From positions 14,103,501 to 14,167,500 of the forward strand of contig SMMW01000001.1 of NCBI GenBank assembly GCA_004794655.1: DNA of 64,000 bases, in the 5' to 3' direction. The position numbers were made by a program, and so were the translations under genes. The notes beneath the pieces were generated by a model that saw only the letters and a list, made by a program, of their open reading frames with translations, did no database searches and was not told where the DNA came from. Shown here one piece after another: positions 46,333-58,196 of the stretch. Origin of the DNA: Marisa cornuarietis (taxonomy: Eukaryota; Mollusca; Gastropoda; Architaenioglossa; Ampullariidae). Numbering within the stretch: the first letter of the stretch is position 1; every line of letters begins with the position of its first letter.

Positions 46333-46345
46333 GGAAACACAAAAC
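46177..46345 (-). CDS. Coiled-coil protein, first recognised exon
   Basis: The acceptor TTTTTTGCTCCTTAACACAG is strong, and the ATG at 46330-46332 comes 13 bases into the exon. The frame upstream of the ATG is also open across the acceptor, so translation may begin in an earlier exon. The donor is AAG|GTAGGG. It encodes the disordered, charged N-terminal segment. Confidence 0.65.
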
Positions 46346-46642
46346 CTGTGTTAAGGAGCAAAAAATCAAGAGCATCAGACACGAACCTAAAATAATGGAC
46401 ACATTAGTTTAATCCACGTAAACAGTGAAGCAGAAATAAATTGTCGCTGTCGCTGATGGGGGTTGAGACAGGAAAACATCTCTGCTGCTGTGGAAAGTGT
46501 ATGATCGTGCGCGCGCTGTGTGTGTGTGTGTGTGAACAATGGTCTTTTCGCGTTTGACAACAAGCCGATGGCACAGCGGGGTGTGTTCAGCCTGATGAGA
46601 CTCCGTGTAGTCCTGTGGGCACTACATTCAATTTTGACGAGG

Positions 46643-46732
<90 letters not shown>
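46643..46732. repeat. (GATA)n microsatellite
   Basis: About 22 uninterrupted GATA units. Repetitive LSIY-type peptides in the minus frames derive from it. Confidence 0.98.
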
Positions 46733-46733
<1 letters not shown>

Positions 46734-47693
46734 GAAAATTACACCAGTAAACTGTAAGGGACAATCTAGAAAAAAACCTGGTACAGCCAGCTTCCCGTTT
46801 TCGTCATGGCAACGATCACCTTTAACATTACACGATATTCTAACCTTCAACCTTTACATTTAACTCCCAGAAATAGCTTATGATGGAAACGATGATGTGG
46901 AATCCACTTTCTCAAAAGTATCCGAGAAGAATGTCGCTCAACACAGTTATGGCCTGTCACTCGTTCGTAAAATTAAAATATCGATGCATATCAAAGTAGT
47001 ATTTCTGCTGGTGCCGTCAATTTTATCCTAATACACTTAGCTAAGACAGAGACAGCCTTTATTGCTTGTCTGTACATTGTGTGTGTGTGTGCGCGCGCGC
47101 GCGTGGGAGTGCGTGGGTGTGTGTGTGTGTGTGAGTGAGAGTGATGCATCGTAGTTCTTGTTCTCTCTATTTCTTAAGTGTGTCCTTTCGTACTGGTGAC
47201 AAGTAACTGTTTATACAGAGTCTCCCGAGAAAATTAATTAATGCAATAAACGTGCGCTAATCAAAGAGTATTCAGTCGATCAGGTTCCGCTTAGCTCCCC
47301 CGCAAACATCAATAAAGTGGTGACAACCATGCATAACATTAACAAATCTTTGTTGCCTCTGAGTTTTGTTTTATAAATAACAGTTGACGTCATTCTTGGG
47401 TCACTGTAAAGTTAGTAGAGGTTATTCTATACCCCTGCGGGAGACGGGTGTCTGCTGTGTTGTTTGGCTTTGTCAACGTTTGTGGTATCCCTAAGGGAAG
47501 CGTGTGTGCCCTTGTTGCATCATGATGTTAATGTTTATTGATTGCATTGTGCTATACGTAACATCCTTTCCACGCAAACGTTTAAAAATCACAAAAGACT
47601 TACATATTTCAGTAATATCTTCACAAGAGAATTCATTCCACTGCTTTCACTTGGGATGCTATCAGCTTAACCTGATGGTGTTTGTACTCTATG

Positions 47694-47727
47694 TGTGTGT
47701 GTGTGTGTGTGTGCGCGCGCGCGCGCA
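47694..47727. repeat. (TG)n(CG)n compound microsatellite
   Basis: GT units grade into GCGCGC, a sequence with Z-DNA potential. A similar array lies at 47081-47136. Confidence 0.9.
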
Positions 47728-49555
47728 TATGAAAGGTATACATTGTACAAATTAGCATTAGTTTAAGAAAGCTAGCATAAATAAAAATCAGAATTTTATA
47801 TATATCTATATATATACAATGTTTTTATCGGTAAAATTATTACGATAATTTCCTTTTCAAGTAATACATCAACAGCGGGAGTTGGGGTGGGTCTGATCTT
47901 GGCAGGGGCACAGCGCTCAATAAGTACACTGTTGCTATAGCTTCTAGTAGCAGTAGCAGTTATTGGCATATATTTTTGCAAAGTTTGTTATCCTATATAA
48001 CCTACATGAAAAGACTTTTTTATTTAGACGTATTCCCCCCACACCCCACGGTCTACCTTGAAAACACTTAGCTCTTTGTCCCTCAGCAACTGTGTCAGCA
48101 TGTGACGTCAGCACAATTTAAATTAACCCTCGGTTAAGCTCTGGCTCTTACTCGAACACCACAGCCCCTCCCCTCCTCTTATCGCTGCTAGTCTTAGAGG
48201 TCATAGGTAAACAGTTTTGAATCCTTCAACAAACGTTAGTTTGACCGTTTAAATTGAGCAGGACGTCAGATCAGTTGTAGCCTTTAATCCTAGCAGCTGC
48301 TGCGGGCTCGGGACTTCTAGAAAGATTTAAATCACTGCAACCTGTCAGGAGATGACGTCATGTCTTCGGTCGTTTACCGACGGTCTTAGCGAATGCCCAG
48401 GTGAAAATGTTTACATCGACGTAACTGTCGATTGGGTCTGGTGGGGAGTCCCTAGGGGGAGTAGGAAGGGGAGGAGGGAAAATTGACAGCTATACTATCG
48501 CGTGGCATGTCAACTAAACTATTCGTACTTTATGCACAATACTTGCTAAAAGCTTTTCCTGAGACGGACAGGTAGCGGTGGGGGGGGGTGCAGCTAGGCT
48601 CGTGCACTGCTTCAAGCAATGTCTACAACTACGAGTGTCACAGGTGTTTTTATAAGGCTCCGCTTGGACGTGAGCCTAACTCCGCCAATAAGCGATGTCA
48701 TGTTGATTGATCTGCACCCGCTGACCAACTCTGACTTCGTGTCGTTTGCCTTTTTGATAACCACGTGACCCAAGCGCCGTTGTGCTCGTATGCCATTCTT
48801 TCGTCTGCTTATTCTTCGGGAAAGCAGAGTTCGCTTATCCTGTTACTAAGCCCAGTTTTTATTTGTTGTTGCGACGAAGTGCCAGACACGAAGCAGTCTT
48901 TGTCCTTCTTTTAATTAAGACAAATTTTTCTAGCACCGTGTCTCTTTGTGGGGGGGGGGGGGAAGAGGCATTCAGTATGATCTAACGGTTATTAAAGTGC
49001 TGACAAAGAGAACCGAGTGGTGTCAGATAAAAAAAAATGTCTGTCCGCCTGTTTATTGTCTGCAAAACATAATCTTTATTTGTTGGATAACCATTCTACC
49101 ATTGTAGCTGTTTGTCTACGAAATATTGTGCAGCTGTTTTGCTCTTTGTTTCCTCTACGTGTCTGCCTTTCAGCCCCTCTGTCAGTTTAAAGTTCGAAAG
49201 TGAACAACTTTGTAGGGGAAGCTTTAGCACGCTTCTTGTTGTTTTTTTGTTTTTTTTCGCCCAACTGTGACCGTATGCAGCTTCGGTAAACGAGATAGCG
49301 AACCCCGCTTTCATGAAACAGTGGGCGGGCATCATCTCTTGAAAGCGACCATTTAACCCCGTTGCTGTAATTAAAATAAAAGCAAACGCTACGGGTATTC
49401 TTTTCTCAAAAACTGTGTCATAAGCACAACGAATTATGGTTTGTTGCCTGGGATTAGGCAGAGAAGTGAAGTTTATCGCTGCCGATGTTGTCAAACTTTG
49501 TCAACTGTCGGTACAGATGGTAGAAAACGAGCACTCTGGGGGCTTAGGACCCCGT

Positions 49556-49612
49556 AAATATTCGAAACACAGATAAATATTCGAAATATAGATGAATATT
49601 TTGAAACACGAA
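49556..49612. repeat. Tandem repeat, about 24 bp unit
   Basis: Two to three imperfect copies of AAATATTCGAAACACAGAT. Confidence 0.75.
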
Positions 49613-49871
49613 GTAAGCGGGTACAAAGAGGTTCCTGGCGAAGCGCAGTATTTTCTGTTTTATGTGCCTGTGGTCGAACATCGGAGCTCACTTCCGGCTT
49701 CAGGCAAAAAGATAAGATAGCACTAAGAAATGTTGGAAGGTTCAAATACACACACGCCATTTTTTTATATACATTGCGTCAGATAATAGTTTGTTTGTTT
49801 GCTAATTTGTTTGCTTTGTTTGTCCATCCTTCCGTCCGTCTCAGGTAAATGTCTATGAGTGTTGTGCTTAC

Positions 49872-50000
49872 CTGTCAACGAGTCGCGAGACCTTTCGCCG
49901 AGGGCCGTATACGAGAGACTCTGCTGTTGCGAGTGAGCGCTTTGCTCGTGGTTTTGGGGCGAGTCGTCGTCTGTTAGTCTACTATTGTGCTAGCCGCAGG
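49872..50000 (-). other. Possible 5' exon of the coiled-coil gene
   Basis: A textbook donor GACAG|GTAAGC on the minus strand ends a GC-rich block. In the frame that joins correctly to the 46345 acceptor, the last residues read AESLVYGPRRKVSRLVD. Stops lie further upstream and no ATG is present in that frame, so it could be 5' UTR or an internal exon. The right boundary is approximate. Confidence 0.35.
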
Positions 50001-52714
50001 GGCCACCGCGTAGAGCAACAAATTTCAATGTGGTACTTGAGCGACGATCGTTGCTTACTTCACCCTAACTCCGATATACCATAGTGCCCTACCAACAGTA
50101 GCCTGGTCACGTGTCAACCCGTCTACCCCCGACCCCTCCCCCCCCCCAAACGACACCGTTTCTCTTTCTGCTTCTGCCTAGCACTCGTGATCTGTCTTTA
50201 CCTCTGTTGAGATTTGCTCATAATTTTTAATAAGAATTATGAGTTGGAAAGTCTGGTTTCAGGCATAATAACTTAGGAGTAACAACGTTATTAGTAATTT
50301 ATAAAAGGTCACTTGTAACTGCGAACTCTGGCTAATCCAACACTTTACAATGATCCACAACTGTACCTCTGGTAGACTATAAATATTATAATTAACCAGA
50401 CACTAGCGATCCATTCGTAATGAACATTTAAATGTGCCATTTCGAATTATTCTTTGGCGTACAAATTCCATTCTTGTGTAGATAAAGTATAGGGATTACA
50501 AGCTGCTTCTAAACTAAAGTCTGAACGTGATCTTTCTGCTTGCTTCCTGACATCATATTTAAGTATGGGTAGACGTATGCCTGGATTTCGCATGTTTTGG
50601 GGTTTTGTTTGTTTGTTTGTTTATTTGTATGTTTGTTTGTTTGTTTGATATGCTGATATGTCCGTTTGTGTGTCTTTTATCGTGATCGTGATGTATATGA
50701 AAACTTAACCTACACCTGTATGGGTGCGCGTGTGCAAGAGAAGAGAACAGGTAGGCAGACAGACTGGCGATCGAAAGGACGGCGGGGAAGAGAAAGACAT
50801 CGGCAGGTAACCAAAATACGGATTGCCTGAACCAGTCAAACGGACTAACAGATTAATGGAATATTTGAGACAGCCTGAAAAACACACAGAGATTCTGGTC
50901 AGATTAAGACAACGTAAACCAAACATTTTGCAGTTGATTATGTTGAGGTTATCGGTGTTATTGCCCGTGAACTTGACAAACGGGAGCCAGCGACAGATAA
51001 TGGGCCTTTGTGCAACAGCATTTTAATAAATCACGGTATCACCTGCACACCTTTCTGGGGGTCCTTGGCTAAAATTGTCTTCACGGGCTTACGCAAACGA
51101 TATAGTAATACACTATAAATATCCCGCGGCCGACAGTAGTGTCAGAAGGGTAAAGCGCGGAGATATGTCATGGAGAATAATGTAGATAGGAACACCCGGG
51201 GTGGACCGCAGGGATGTTCATCTCTTCTTATCCTGCGTAGTGTTTCTCATCATTTTACGGAACTGCCAGAACACTTCCAAGCATGCAAGACAACCGGTCT
51301 TCCTTTGTCCTCCTCTCATGTAGCACTATTGCTTTTCATGTGAAGTCGTAATAGAATTTGTCTCGAGATTTTGCTCTTGTCTCGGAAAATGGAAACAGTT
51401 TGAATAGCTGGTATCGTCTGCATATCTGTACTAGTTTGGCAGTCTAGAAACACTTCCTTTCGCACCCATAACCACCAGACAGAGAATAGCTGTCATATGT
51501 CTTTGTCTGTCATCCTTCAATACTCCAGAAAAGTTGCAGGAAACTCCGTCATTGCAAAATCAATGTCATTCATTTCTCCTGCAGCTATAAATAATTCAGC
51601 GGTGTGTTATTACACCTTGCTTGAAGTAACTTTTTTTTTTTTTGCAAATTTACGCAAATTAAAATTAAATTTTAAGTTTAGCGTGGCAGGCGCCATTTTG
51701 AAAAATGACGTAGTCTGACTAACGCCGCCTTAGTTCTTCGGTGGTAAGAAATATTTCTCATTTCGCGGAACTAAACACGTGTTGATAGAATAGTTGAGAA
51801 AAATCGACTGGCAGGCTACCAGACCAAATGAGTTTCAACACCTGCTCGTTCTACAAGCCCCTCCTTACGCGATCCCCAGTCCTTTTTACTGCATCTCCTG
51901 GAGGGCATCAGCGAAGGACAGATCTGGTTTGCGCCCTGGATATATTTATTGCTGATTACAGCCTCTATTACGTGGAACGGACTATACAATATTCGGGACT
52001 AAACAATCGGCACACAACACGTTCCTTTGAGGCCTAATTTATGGCTAAATTAAAGCCACAATATAAAAAGGATAATAAAGAATGTAAACAGCCAATTTTC
52101 AGTGCAGGAGAGTAGGATTGCCTTAAGCCCCCCTCAAATGATGCGAGTCAGTGGACAGAAATTTTTGGTAGAGAACTACTTTAACCTGTCACTTCATAAA
52201 ATAGTTAAAGTGTGCCTAAAATGGACCCGGCTTGTTTTAGCTGGATGAAGTTCTCATGACAAATACGAGTACCCGTGTTTAGGAGATGTAATGGGTAAAA
52301 TCTCTGTGACAATAGAAGGTGCTAGATCGGGATAGCGCATTTCATCTCTTCATAAAGTCGGGCTGTGTGAGATGAGCCTCACAGAGGCTGGTTCTTAAGT
52401 CAAGAAGCCTGTTTTTTTACGCTTACCTCCAGAGATCAATCAAATATTTCGCGCATAGCTGGGAAAGCACAATATGTTACAATGACATGTCGCCATACCG
52501 CGCTGGCATTACTAAATTAAAGCAACATATGACACCACTTAGACGAAATGCAGTACCCCAGAGCCTTCTCAAAATACATTAATGAATGACAAATGCGTGT
52601 CATAAATGTGATAACTGTAGCTAACAAACACCCAAACTAACTTTATTGCAATCAGAAAGAATAAACAGAAATAACAGCATTTCGGTGTACCAAACAAGGA
52701 TCGTTATCGATTAG

Positions 52715-52812
52715 AAACTGTCATACAAAAATAATATAACAGGATGTAATTTATATAATTGTATAACTGTCATGCGAAAATAAAAAAAAATAGCGGCATA
52801 ATTTATATAATT
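52715..52812. repeat. AT-rich tandem repeat, about 60 bp unit
   Basis: TAATTTATATAATTGT recurs twice with flanking similarity (GTCATGCGAAAATA and GTCATACAAAAATA). Confidence 0.65.
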
Positions 52813-53254
52813 GTTTAGGAAGCATTGTAAGAAATAAAATTATCCGGAAATAACAAAACAGGACTTAATATAACTGTACACAGTATTTTAAGGCATCAAA
52901 TGAACAAGAATTATTGTAGTTAATTATATTATTTGCGGACAATTAATACTTATGCCTCGTACGTGTCCCTGTCAATGATGGGGGTTTAGTTTCTACTCGC
53001 TTCAACAGGTTTCCTTGTCCGCCTTACTGCAACCAGGGTGGGAGGTGAGTGGAGGACTCAAGGGTATCCACTTACATAGCTACCCCACAGGGATTTATAG
53101 CTAACGGATTAAAATTTCTAAACATATACCTGCAGTCCCACCTTCGCCCATCTTTCCTTCATATAATGACATGGCGATTACCTGGCGTTTCTGTGCATCC
53201 ATGCGTACTCACGTGTGTTTGTGGGAAATTCTTAGACATTATATTTGTAGCAGC

Positions 53255-53415
53255 TCATTATTATGTGTTTAATAGTACTTGCAATCATGCATTTCATAGT
53301 AATTTTTATTATGTGTTTAAAAGCATTTGGCAGTATGTATTTTACAGTACTTTTTAGTAATGTTTTATAGTATTATGAATTTTTAGCACTTTTTGTGGTT
53401 ATGTGTTTAATAGTA
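53255..53415. repeat. Degenerate tandem repeat around TTATGTGTTTAATAGTACTT
   Basis: Four or so imperfect units of TTATGTGTTTAATAGTACTT and variants spaced about 45-50 bases apart. Confidence 0.65.
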
Positions 53416-54598
53416 CTCGTTCCTTCTTGATTACGAAATAATCATCATCGTCGTCATCGCAGTAATCATTTTCACATCTCTTTTGGTGAGATTCATTATT
53501 ATGGCACAATTCTTGATGGTATGTCTTGCGAAATTACTCTCTCAACCCTAGGTCTCTGACTCCTCCCTTATCCGTAATTCCACTAATGCCTTTTAGCCAG
53601 TGTCCTAGTAATTGTTTCAGTTTCTTTGAGTGGTAGGCTAGTACAGCTGAAATTATGAATACAGAATCCAGACCCTGGAGCTTTGGTGAAAAAGGGCGTA
53701 CTTGAAAGAGTCGAATACAGCACAAGAGATAAGATAATTAGTTAAAATAAAATGTAAAGAAATACAGATAATCAAAGGGTAAAGTGATTTTATTTCCAGT
53801 GTTCCATACAGAATAATATTATGAAATTTCCGCAGCACAACAGGGGCTAGATCCTTAACATTGTTCTCAGCAACAACACAATCTGCCATTCTTCCTGTTC
53901 TATGTTTCCCGGACTATTTTAATCTGCACATCTATTTTTCTTTTAATTAACGTATACTGCGCAAATTTTGAATTATTCGAAAAATGTTAAAGAAGAATGG
54001 AATTCGCATTGCTTTTTATATATACAATGTGCATTGGATTTTTTTTCAAGCAGGACATAATGAATAAATACATAGGGGGATTTGATGCCTTGATCTCTGG
54101 GAGCATTGCTTTTTTAAAAATCCATCTTAACTCGCAAGCTGGGTGGAGTAAATTGTAAAGCTTTTCATGACAATCACAGATAAGGCAATATTAGTAATGA
54201 ACGTGTACGGACAAAGCGGAAGTGACCTCATGCAATGGTATGTGCGTGCTGTCGTATGTCACTGCGATACACCCAGACACAGCATTACAAGGGATATTAC
54301 CAGGTTAAAAGAGGTTCCCTTATTTGTATGTCATGTCAGGGCCTGTAGCTAGCTATGTACTCTGTTTAAATGACACTGGGAGTGACAATGGGGAGACACT
54401 CAGGTGGGGTTCTCCTCAATTTTTCATGACAGTTCAAATGAAATTTTTCAGGTACGAGTCAAACAGAAGTTTATCATGTTGAAAGAGTTATTTCAGAAAC
54501 GTGAATTACAGTTTGGTTCGTAATAAAGCCTGGTGACACTTGCTGCCCCACCCCCAGCCCACCCCGAATGCACTCACCGACCTGCATTCCGGTCCTAG

Positions 54599-54672
54599 AA
54601 CTCGTGTATCATGGTTATCATGCAGGAAGCCAGTGACGGCCCTGACTTGTCCTTGGGGTTTGTCATGCACAG
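54599..54672 (+). CDS. Possible exon, strand uncertain
   Basis: On the plus strand CCGGTCCTAG and AG|GTAATG bound 24 codons (NSCIMVIMQEASDGPDLSLG onward), three quarters of which end in G or C. On the minus strand the overlapping frame (PVHDKPQGQVRAVTGFLHD) ends at a strong donor TCG|GTGAGTG. Only one can be real. The plus reading starts in phase 0, compatible with the putative gene ending at 32936, but 22 kb separates them. Confidence 0.2.
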
Positions 54673-55377
54673 GTAATGTAGGTTGGCACACACCACGGAT
54701 CTTCAGTTGCTGTCTCTGGGGAGGTCTACCTACTCACACTCCAGGTATTTGGTAAGGTCATATTACATTTCTTCACATCTCTCGTTTCTGCTAAATAACT
54801 TCGCTGCTGACGTTTGCAGACGAAACCGTTTTGAAAAGGGGCATTGCTTACGTCACTTCCTGCTTGTGACTACCTTTCCGAAAATGTAGGGACGGGGGTT
54901 GAGTGTTGAGAAGAATTTATATTTTAGCCGAACTAGCAACAAAGGATTTGTCTTAAAAAGCAGCCGGTCCTGTTAATACCTGCAGAGAAAGAGTTAACTG
55001 GGGCGAGTTGTCCAAGATTCTCAGCGAGTGTACGACTGACAAGCATTTAATCATCGCCTTTCAAAACCGCGTGCCAAAAATGCCCGGTGTTATCTGGTTG
55101 AAAAAAAGTTAGAGAATGTAAATGTTTTGTTAAGTAGAGAATGTAAATGTTTTGTTAAGTCTTTACGTCACAAATAAACAATGCGATGTGTGTTTTGGTG
55201 ATACTTGCTGCAGTGTCTCAGCGATTTTTGCCAGTCGTTCTGGAAGACCTTTTCTCTGTTTTTGCGCGTTTGGTGGTATTGTATCTCGGACTCGATTAAC
55301 CGCGTTTTGCCTGCTGTTACAGGATAAAATAACGTGGCAAGTGAAGAGCCATGTTCTGCAGCTCACATTCTTCACAT

Positions 55378-55382
<5 letters not shown>

Positions 55383-55412
<30 letters not shown>
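55383..55412. repeat. (CT)n microsatellite
   Basis: Fifteen CT units. Open frames through it encode artefactual RE-repeat peptides. Confidence 0.95.
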
Positions 55413-55415
<3 letters not shown>

Positions 55416-56087
55416 CGTCATATCCCCTCTTTCCTGGTTTGTCATTGTCTCTAGCGGCAACAAGCGGTATCCTGTCTCTTGAACTAATAAAGCCAGAGAG
55501 GGAGAGGGAGGAAAAAGAGAGAGATGTGGTGCCCATTGATCGCCCGCTGAAAGCCCGCATTCCCGCGCAGTTAATGATCGATTACGTAGCTTGTGCCGGA
55601 AAGTAAAGGTCGATGAAACATAAATACGGTGGCCGCATGTCTGCAAAGTGTTCTAGAAAGTGGAGGATCAAAAGAAGTTTTATTTACTTATTTATTTATT
55701 TTTTGGACTTGGCGGAATAGGAGAGCTGCTTGACGTGGTGGCCACCCGTTCGAGCAGGTGGGTTCTCGACAGGTGACTGGTGTAGTGTGATGTGGTTCTG
55801 ATTTCCGCCCTATGTGGCAGTTTCCGCTTAAAAGTTATAAAGCGATTGATGAAGTAGACTGCGTGCCAGCATTGGTGAAATGGAGACAAAGGAGGGGGGT
55901 GGGGGAGAGGGGGAGTGGTTGGAAGAGTGGAAAGGAGAGGGGTGAGGAAATGATGATTGTCGCCCTTGTTTAACGGGGGAGATGGGGAAATCGCAAAATG
56001 AGATCACTTAGTGAGCATTCGAGTGAGTTGCAGTTCTATGTAGAGACCTAAAGTTCATTAAATATTAAAAATAAAAACTATATTTCT

Positions 56088-56353
56088 GGGGCCAGTTGCA
56101 CAACACATTTCTAATTTTAAACACTTTTAGGCCTTAACTCTATTTAGATAATTATTTTAGAGTACACACCACAATTTTAGAATTTTTAAAACTAAAACTG
56201 CGTTATGTAAGATAAAGTTGTTTAAGTCTGACTTTCCGTCCTGTCAGTACAATTTTTTGTATGTTTTTCTGCGAAGAATCAAAATGGCTTAGAAGAGATT
56301 TTGCTTCTTTAGAACAGTTTTAAGGTTTAGAAACGTGTTGTGCAACTGGCCCC
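56088..56353. mobile_element. MITE, family GGGGCCAGTTGCACAAC, copy 1
   Basis: The left end GGGGCCAGTTGCACAACAC and its reverse complement at the right end form a perfect 19-bp terminal inverted repeat, with similarity continuing a further dozen bases. The 266-bp AT-rich interior is non-coding and partly self-complementary (TTTCTAA and TTTAAAAC motifs). CTG lies at both borders, which may be a 3-bp target duplication. A diverged copy lies at 59645. Confidence 0.85.
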
Positions 56354-56656
56354 TGGCTTTTTATCGCATCAAGAGTTGCATTCTCTGAAGTGTATTGCAA
56401 AGCATCTATAGATCTCACTATAATCGCCACTTAGATATTAACAGAGCCAAACTTAATAGGAGCAGCTTGACAGGCACTGATATCTTGCAGCCCTCGCAGG
56501 AGACTTGCTTCTGTGCGTTTCTGAAATCAATCAATCAATCAATCAATGATTTCTTCATTGTAAATCACATCATCATACTTCCGCCATTTAGCGAGAAAGA
56601 AAATTAAGCTAATAAGATTACAGACCTCCAGATGAGTATGACCTTGTCTCTGTGCT

Positions 56657-56703
<47 letters not shown>

Positions 56704-56714
56704 CGTGCGTGCGC
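56657..56714. repeat. (GT)n with GTGC end
   Basis: GT array of over 20 units ending in GTGCGTGCGTGCGC. Confidence 0.95.
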
Positions 56715-57099
56715 ATTGCTAATATACGAAATCATTATACATGTGCTGTTAGAGTAGTATTATCTTTGACTGTAGGGTATTATTTCAACAGGATAAGTAC
56801 AAAATGAGCATTGTACCCTGTAGGTGCTATCACACGAAAAAGTCCACCTCTCGCTTGCAGCACGGAAAACTCTGATGTCATCATGACAAACAGTTCTCCT
56901 GAAAGCATACATCACAGAGACATGAGCCTCAGCAAGCTTTCGAACAATAAACATGTATAATAACCTATTGAATACATTAAATGATCTCGTAACACGCATT
57001 AACAATTGCTTTGAGGAAACAAGACAATGACAATAAAAGCTTGCAAGTCAAAGCTCCACTAGCTTCAGAACAATGAGTGGGAAAGGAGGGGGAATCTAA

Positions 57100-57290
57100 A
57101 CTTACATAGAAACTTACACAAAGAAACTTTTATAGAAACTTAGAAACTTTCATACATAGGAAAGATACAAACATACAAAGAAACTTACAGAGAAACTTAG
57201 AAAGAAACTTAGGATCTTTTTAGAAACTTAGGAACTTTCATAGAAACTTACATAAAAACTTTAGAAGAAACTTACATCGAAACAATCACA
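57100..57290. repeat. Degenerate AGAAACTTAC decamer array
   Basis: Some 14 or more imperfect copies of AGAAACTTAC or AGAAACTTT with short spacers, apparently an old decaying tandem array. Confidence 0.8.
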
Positions 57291-58056
57291 CAAGAAATGT
57301 CATATTTTGTCTTATGCTAATATTACTGGATAGGTATTATAGAAAAAATAAAGCAAGCGAAGTAAGACGAGGAAAACTAATAATAAAGGAACACGTATTT
57401 TCTCTTAGGATCAATATTTATGTCTTTTGCTAATTGAAGACAAAAATCACAAACCCTGCTTATCACTGTTTTAACAGAGATTAGCAGGAAACCAGCATTA
57501 TGAGAAAGGCTGACGTCAGCACTAAGCACACAGATCATCAAAGACCAGGATTTCATTTTCTTCCTTTTTTTCCCCTTCGTCCTCCAGCCTCAATCCCTTC
57601 ATCGAAAGTACCCCGATTCTCAGGCAGTCAGTTCACAAACATCGCCCGTCCTACCCACTCACCCCAAGTATGGGGCACCAAGATGGAAAAGTCACCAGTC
57701 GAAATTATTTGCAACTCATGCAGACTATGGAAGTCACAAAGATAACGCTCTGCAATGAGTTGCACGAAAATGCAATAGTAATACGTAGTGGCTCAAACCT
57801 TCATTCAATTAAAATTTTAAAAACACGTACACATAACCATTCTCCGACTCTTAATATTTAGCCTGTTTATGCGCGGTTTTGTTATAAACATTTTTTTTTT
57901 TTTTACTCAAGCATGTGATTGTGGTTCCTTTGACTTTGGGGACCTGCATATGGCGAGTTATGGAATCCCTCCACTTAGCCTCACGTTTCTGTCCCCCCCC
58001 CCTCCTTCACTCACCCCCGCCCCGACTCATCCTTCACTCCGCCTCGGACCACTGAC

Positions 58057-58196
58057 CGTGCGCGTCCTGCCCGAAGGCTAGCAGGTATGGAAGCTTGTCG
58101 TCACGCGCGTCGCACGGGCACCAGTCACGTGAGCACTGCGGCCAGTCTGTGCTGCTCCACGTTGTATTGGGCAGCTGCGTCAGGTACGCGATTTTC
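58057..58196 (-). CDS. HHIPL exon, last recognised
   Basis: The acceptor ATATTCCAG adds the glycine of GKIAYLTQLPNTTWSSTDWP, then a Cys cluster (CSRDWCPC) and LPYLLAFGQDAHG. A donor G|GTCAGT fits the usual break before the GE-Y-L strand. If it is not used, the frame stops eight residues later at 58034-58036, truncating the propeller. No downstream exon was found between 50 and 58 kb. Confidence 0.75.

Larger units (their letters stand above)
46733..49871. other. Intron or intergenic tract
   Basis: If the exon at 49872 belongs to the coiled-coil gene, this is its first intron. It contains two compound GT/GC microsatellites (47081-47136 and 47694-47727) and a G12 run at about 48951. A 132-codon minus-strand frame at 49096-49494 lacks recognisable features. 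Confidence 0.45.
50001..54598. other. Gene-free tract with minisatellites
   Basis: No exon was supported. It contains (TTTG)n-rich sequence near 50.60-50.65 kb and two AT-rich minisatellites at 52.7 and 53.3 kb. The rest is unremarkable. Confidence 0.5.

Noticed and set aside
49096..49494. 132-codon minus-strand open frame as a gene
   Set aside because: No start context, splice sites, domain or codon bias stands out; the length is compatible with chance in a 64 kb window.
55163..55414. Minus frame with LPERLAKIAETLQQVSPKH as an HHIPL C-terminal exon
   Set aside because: A good acceptor precedes it, but its phase does not match the donor at 58057 and it does not resemble HHIPL.
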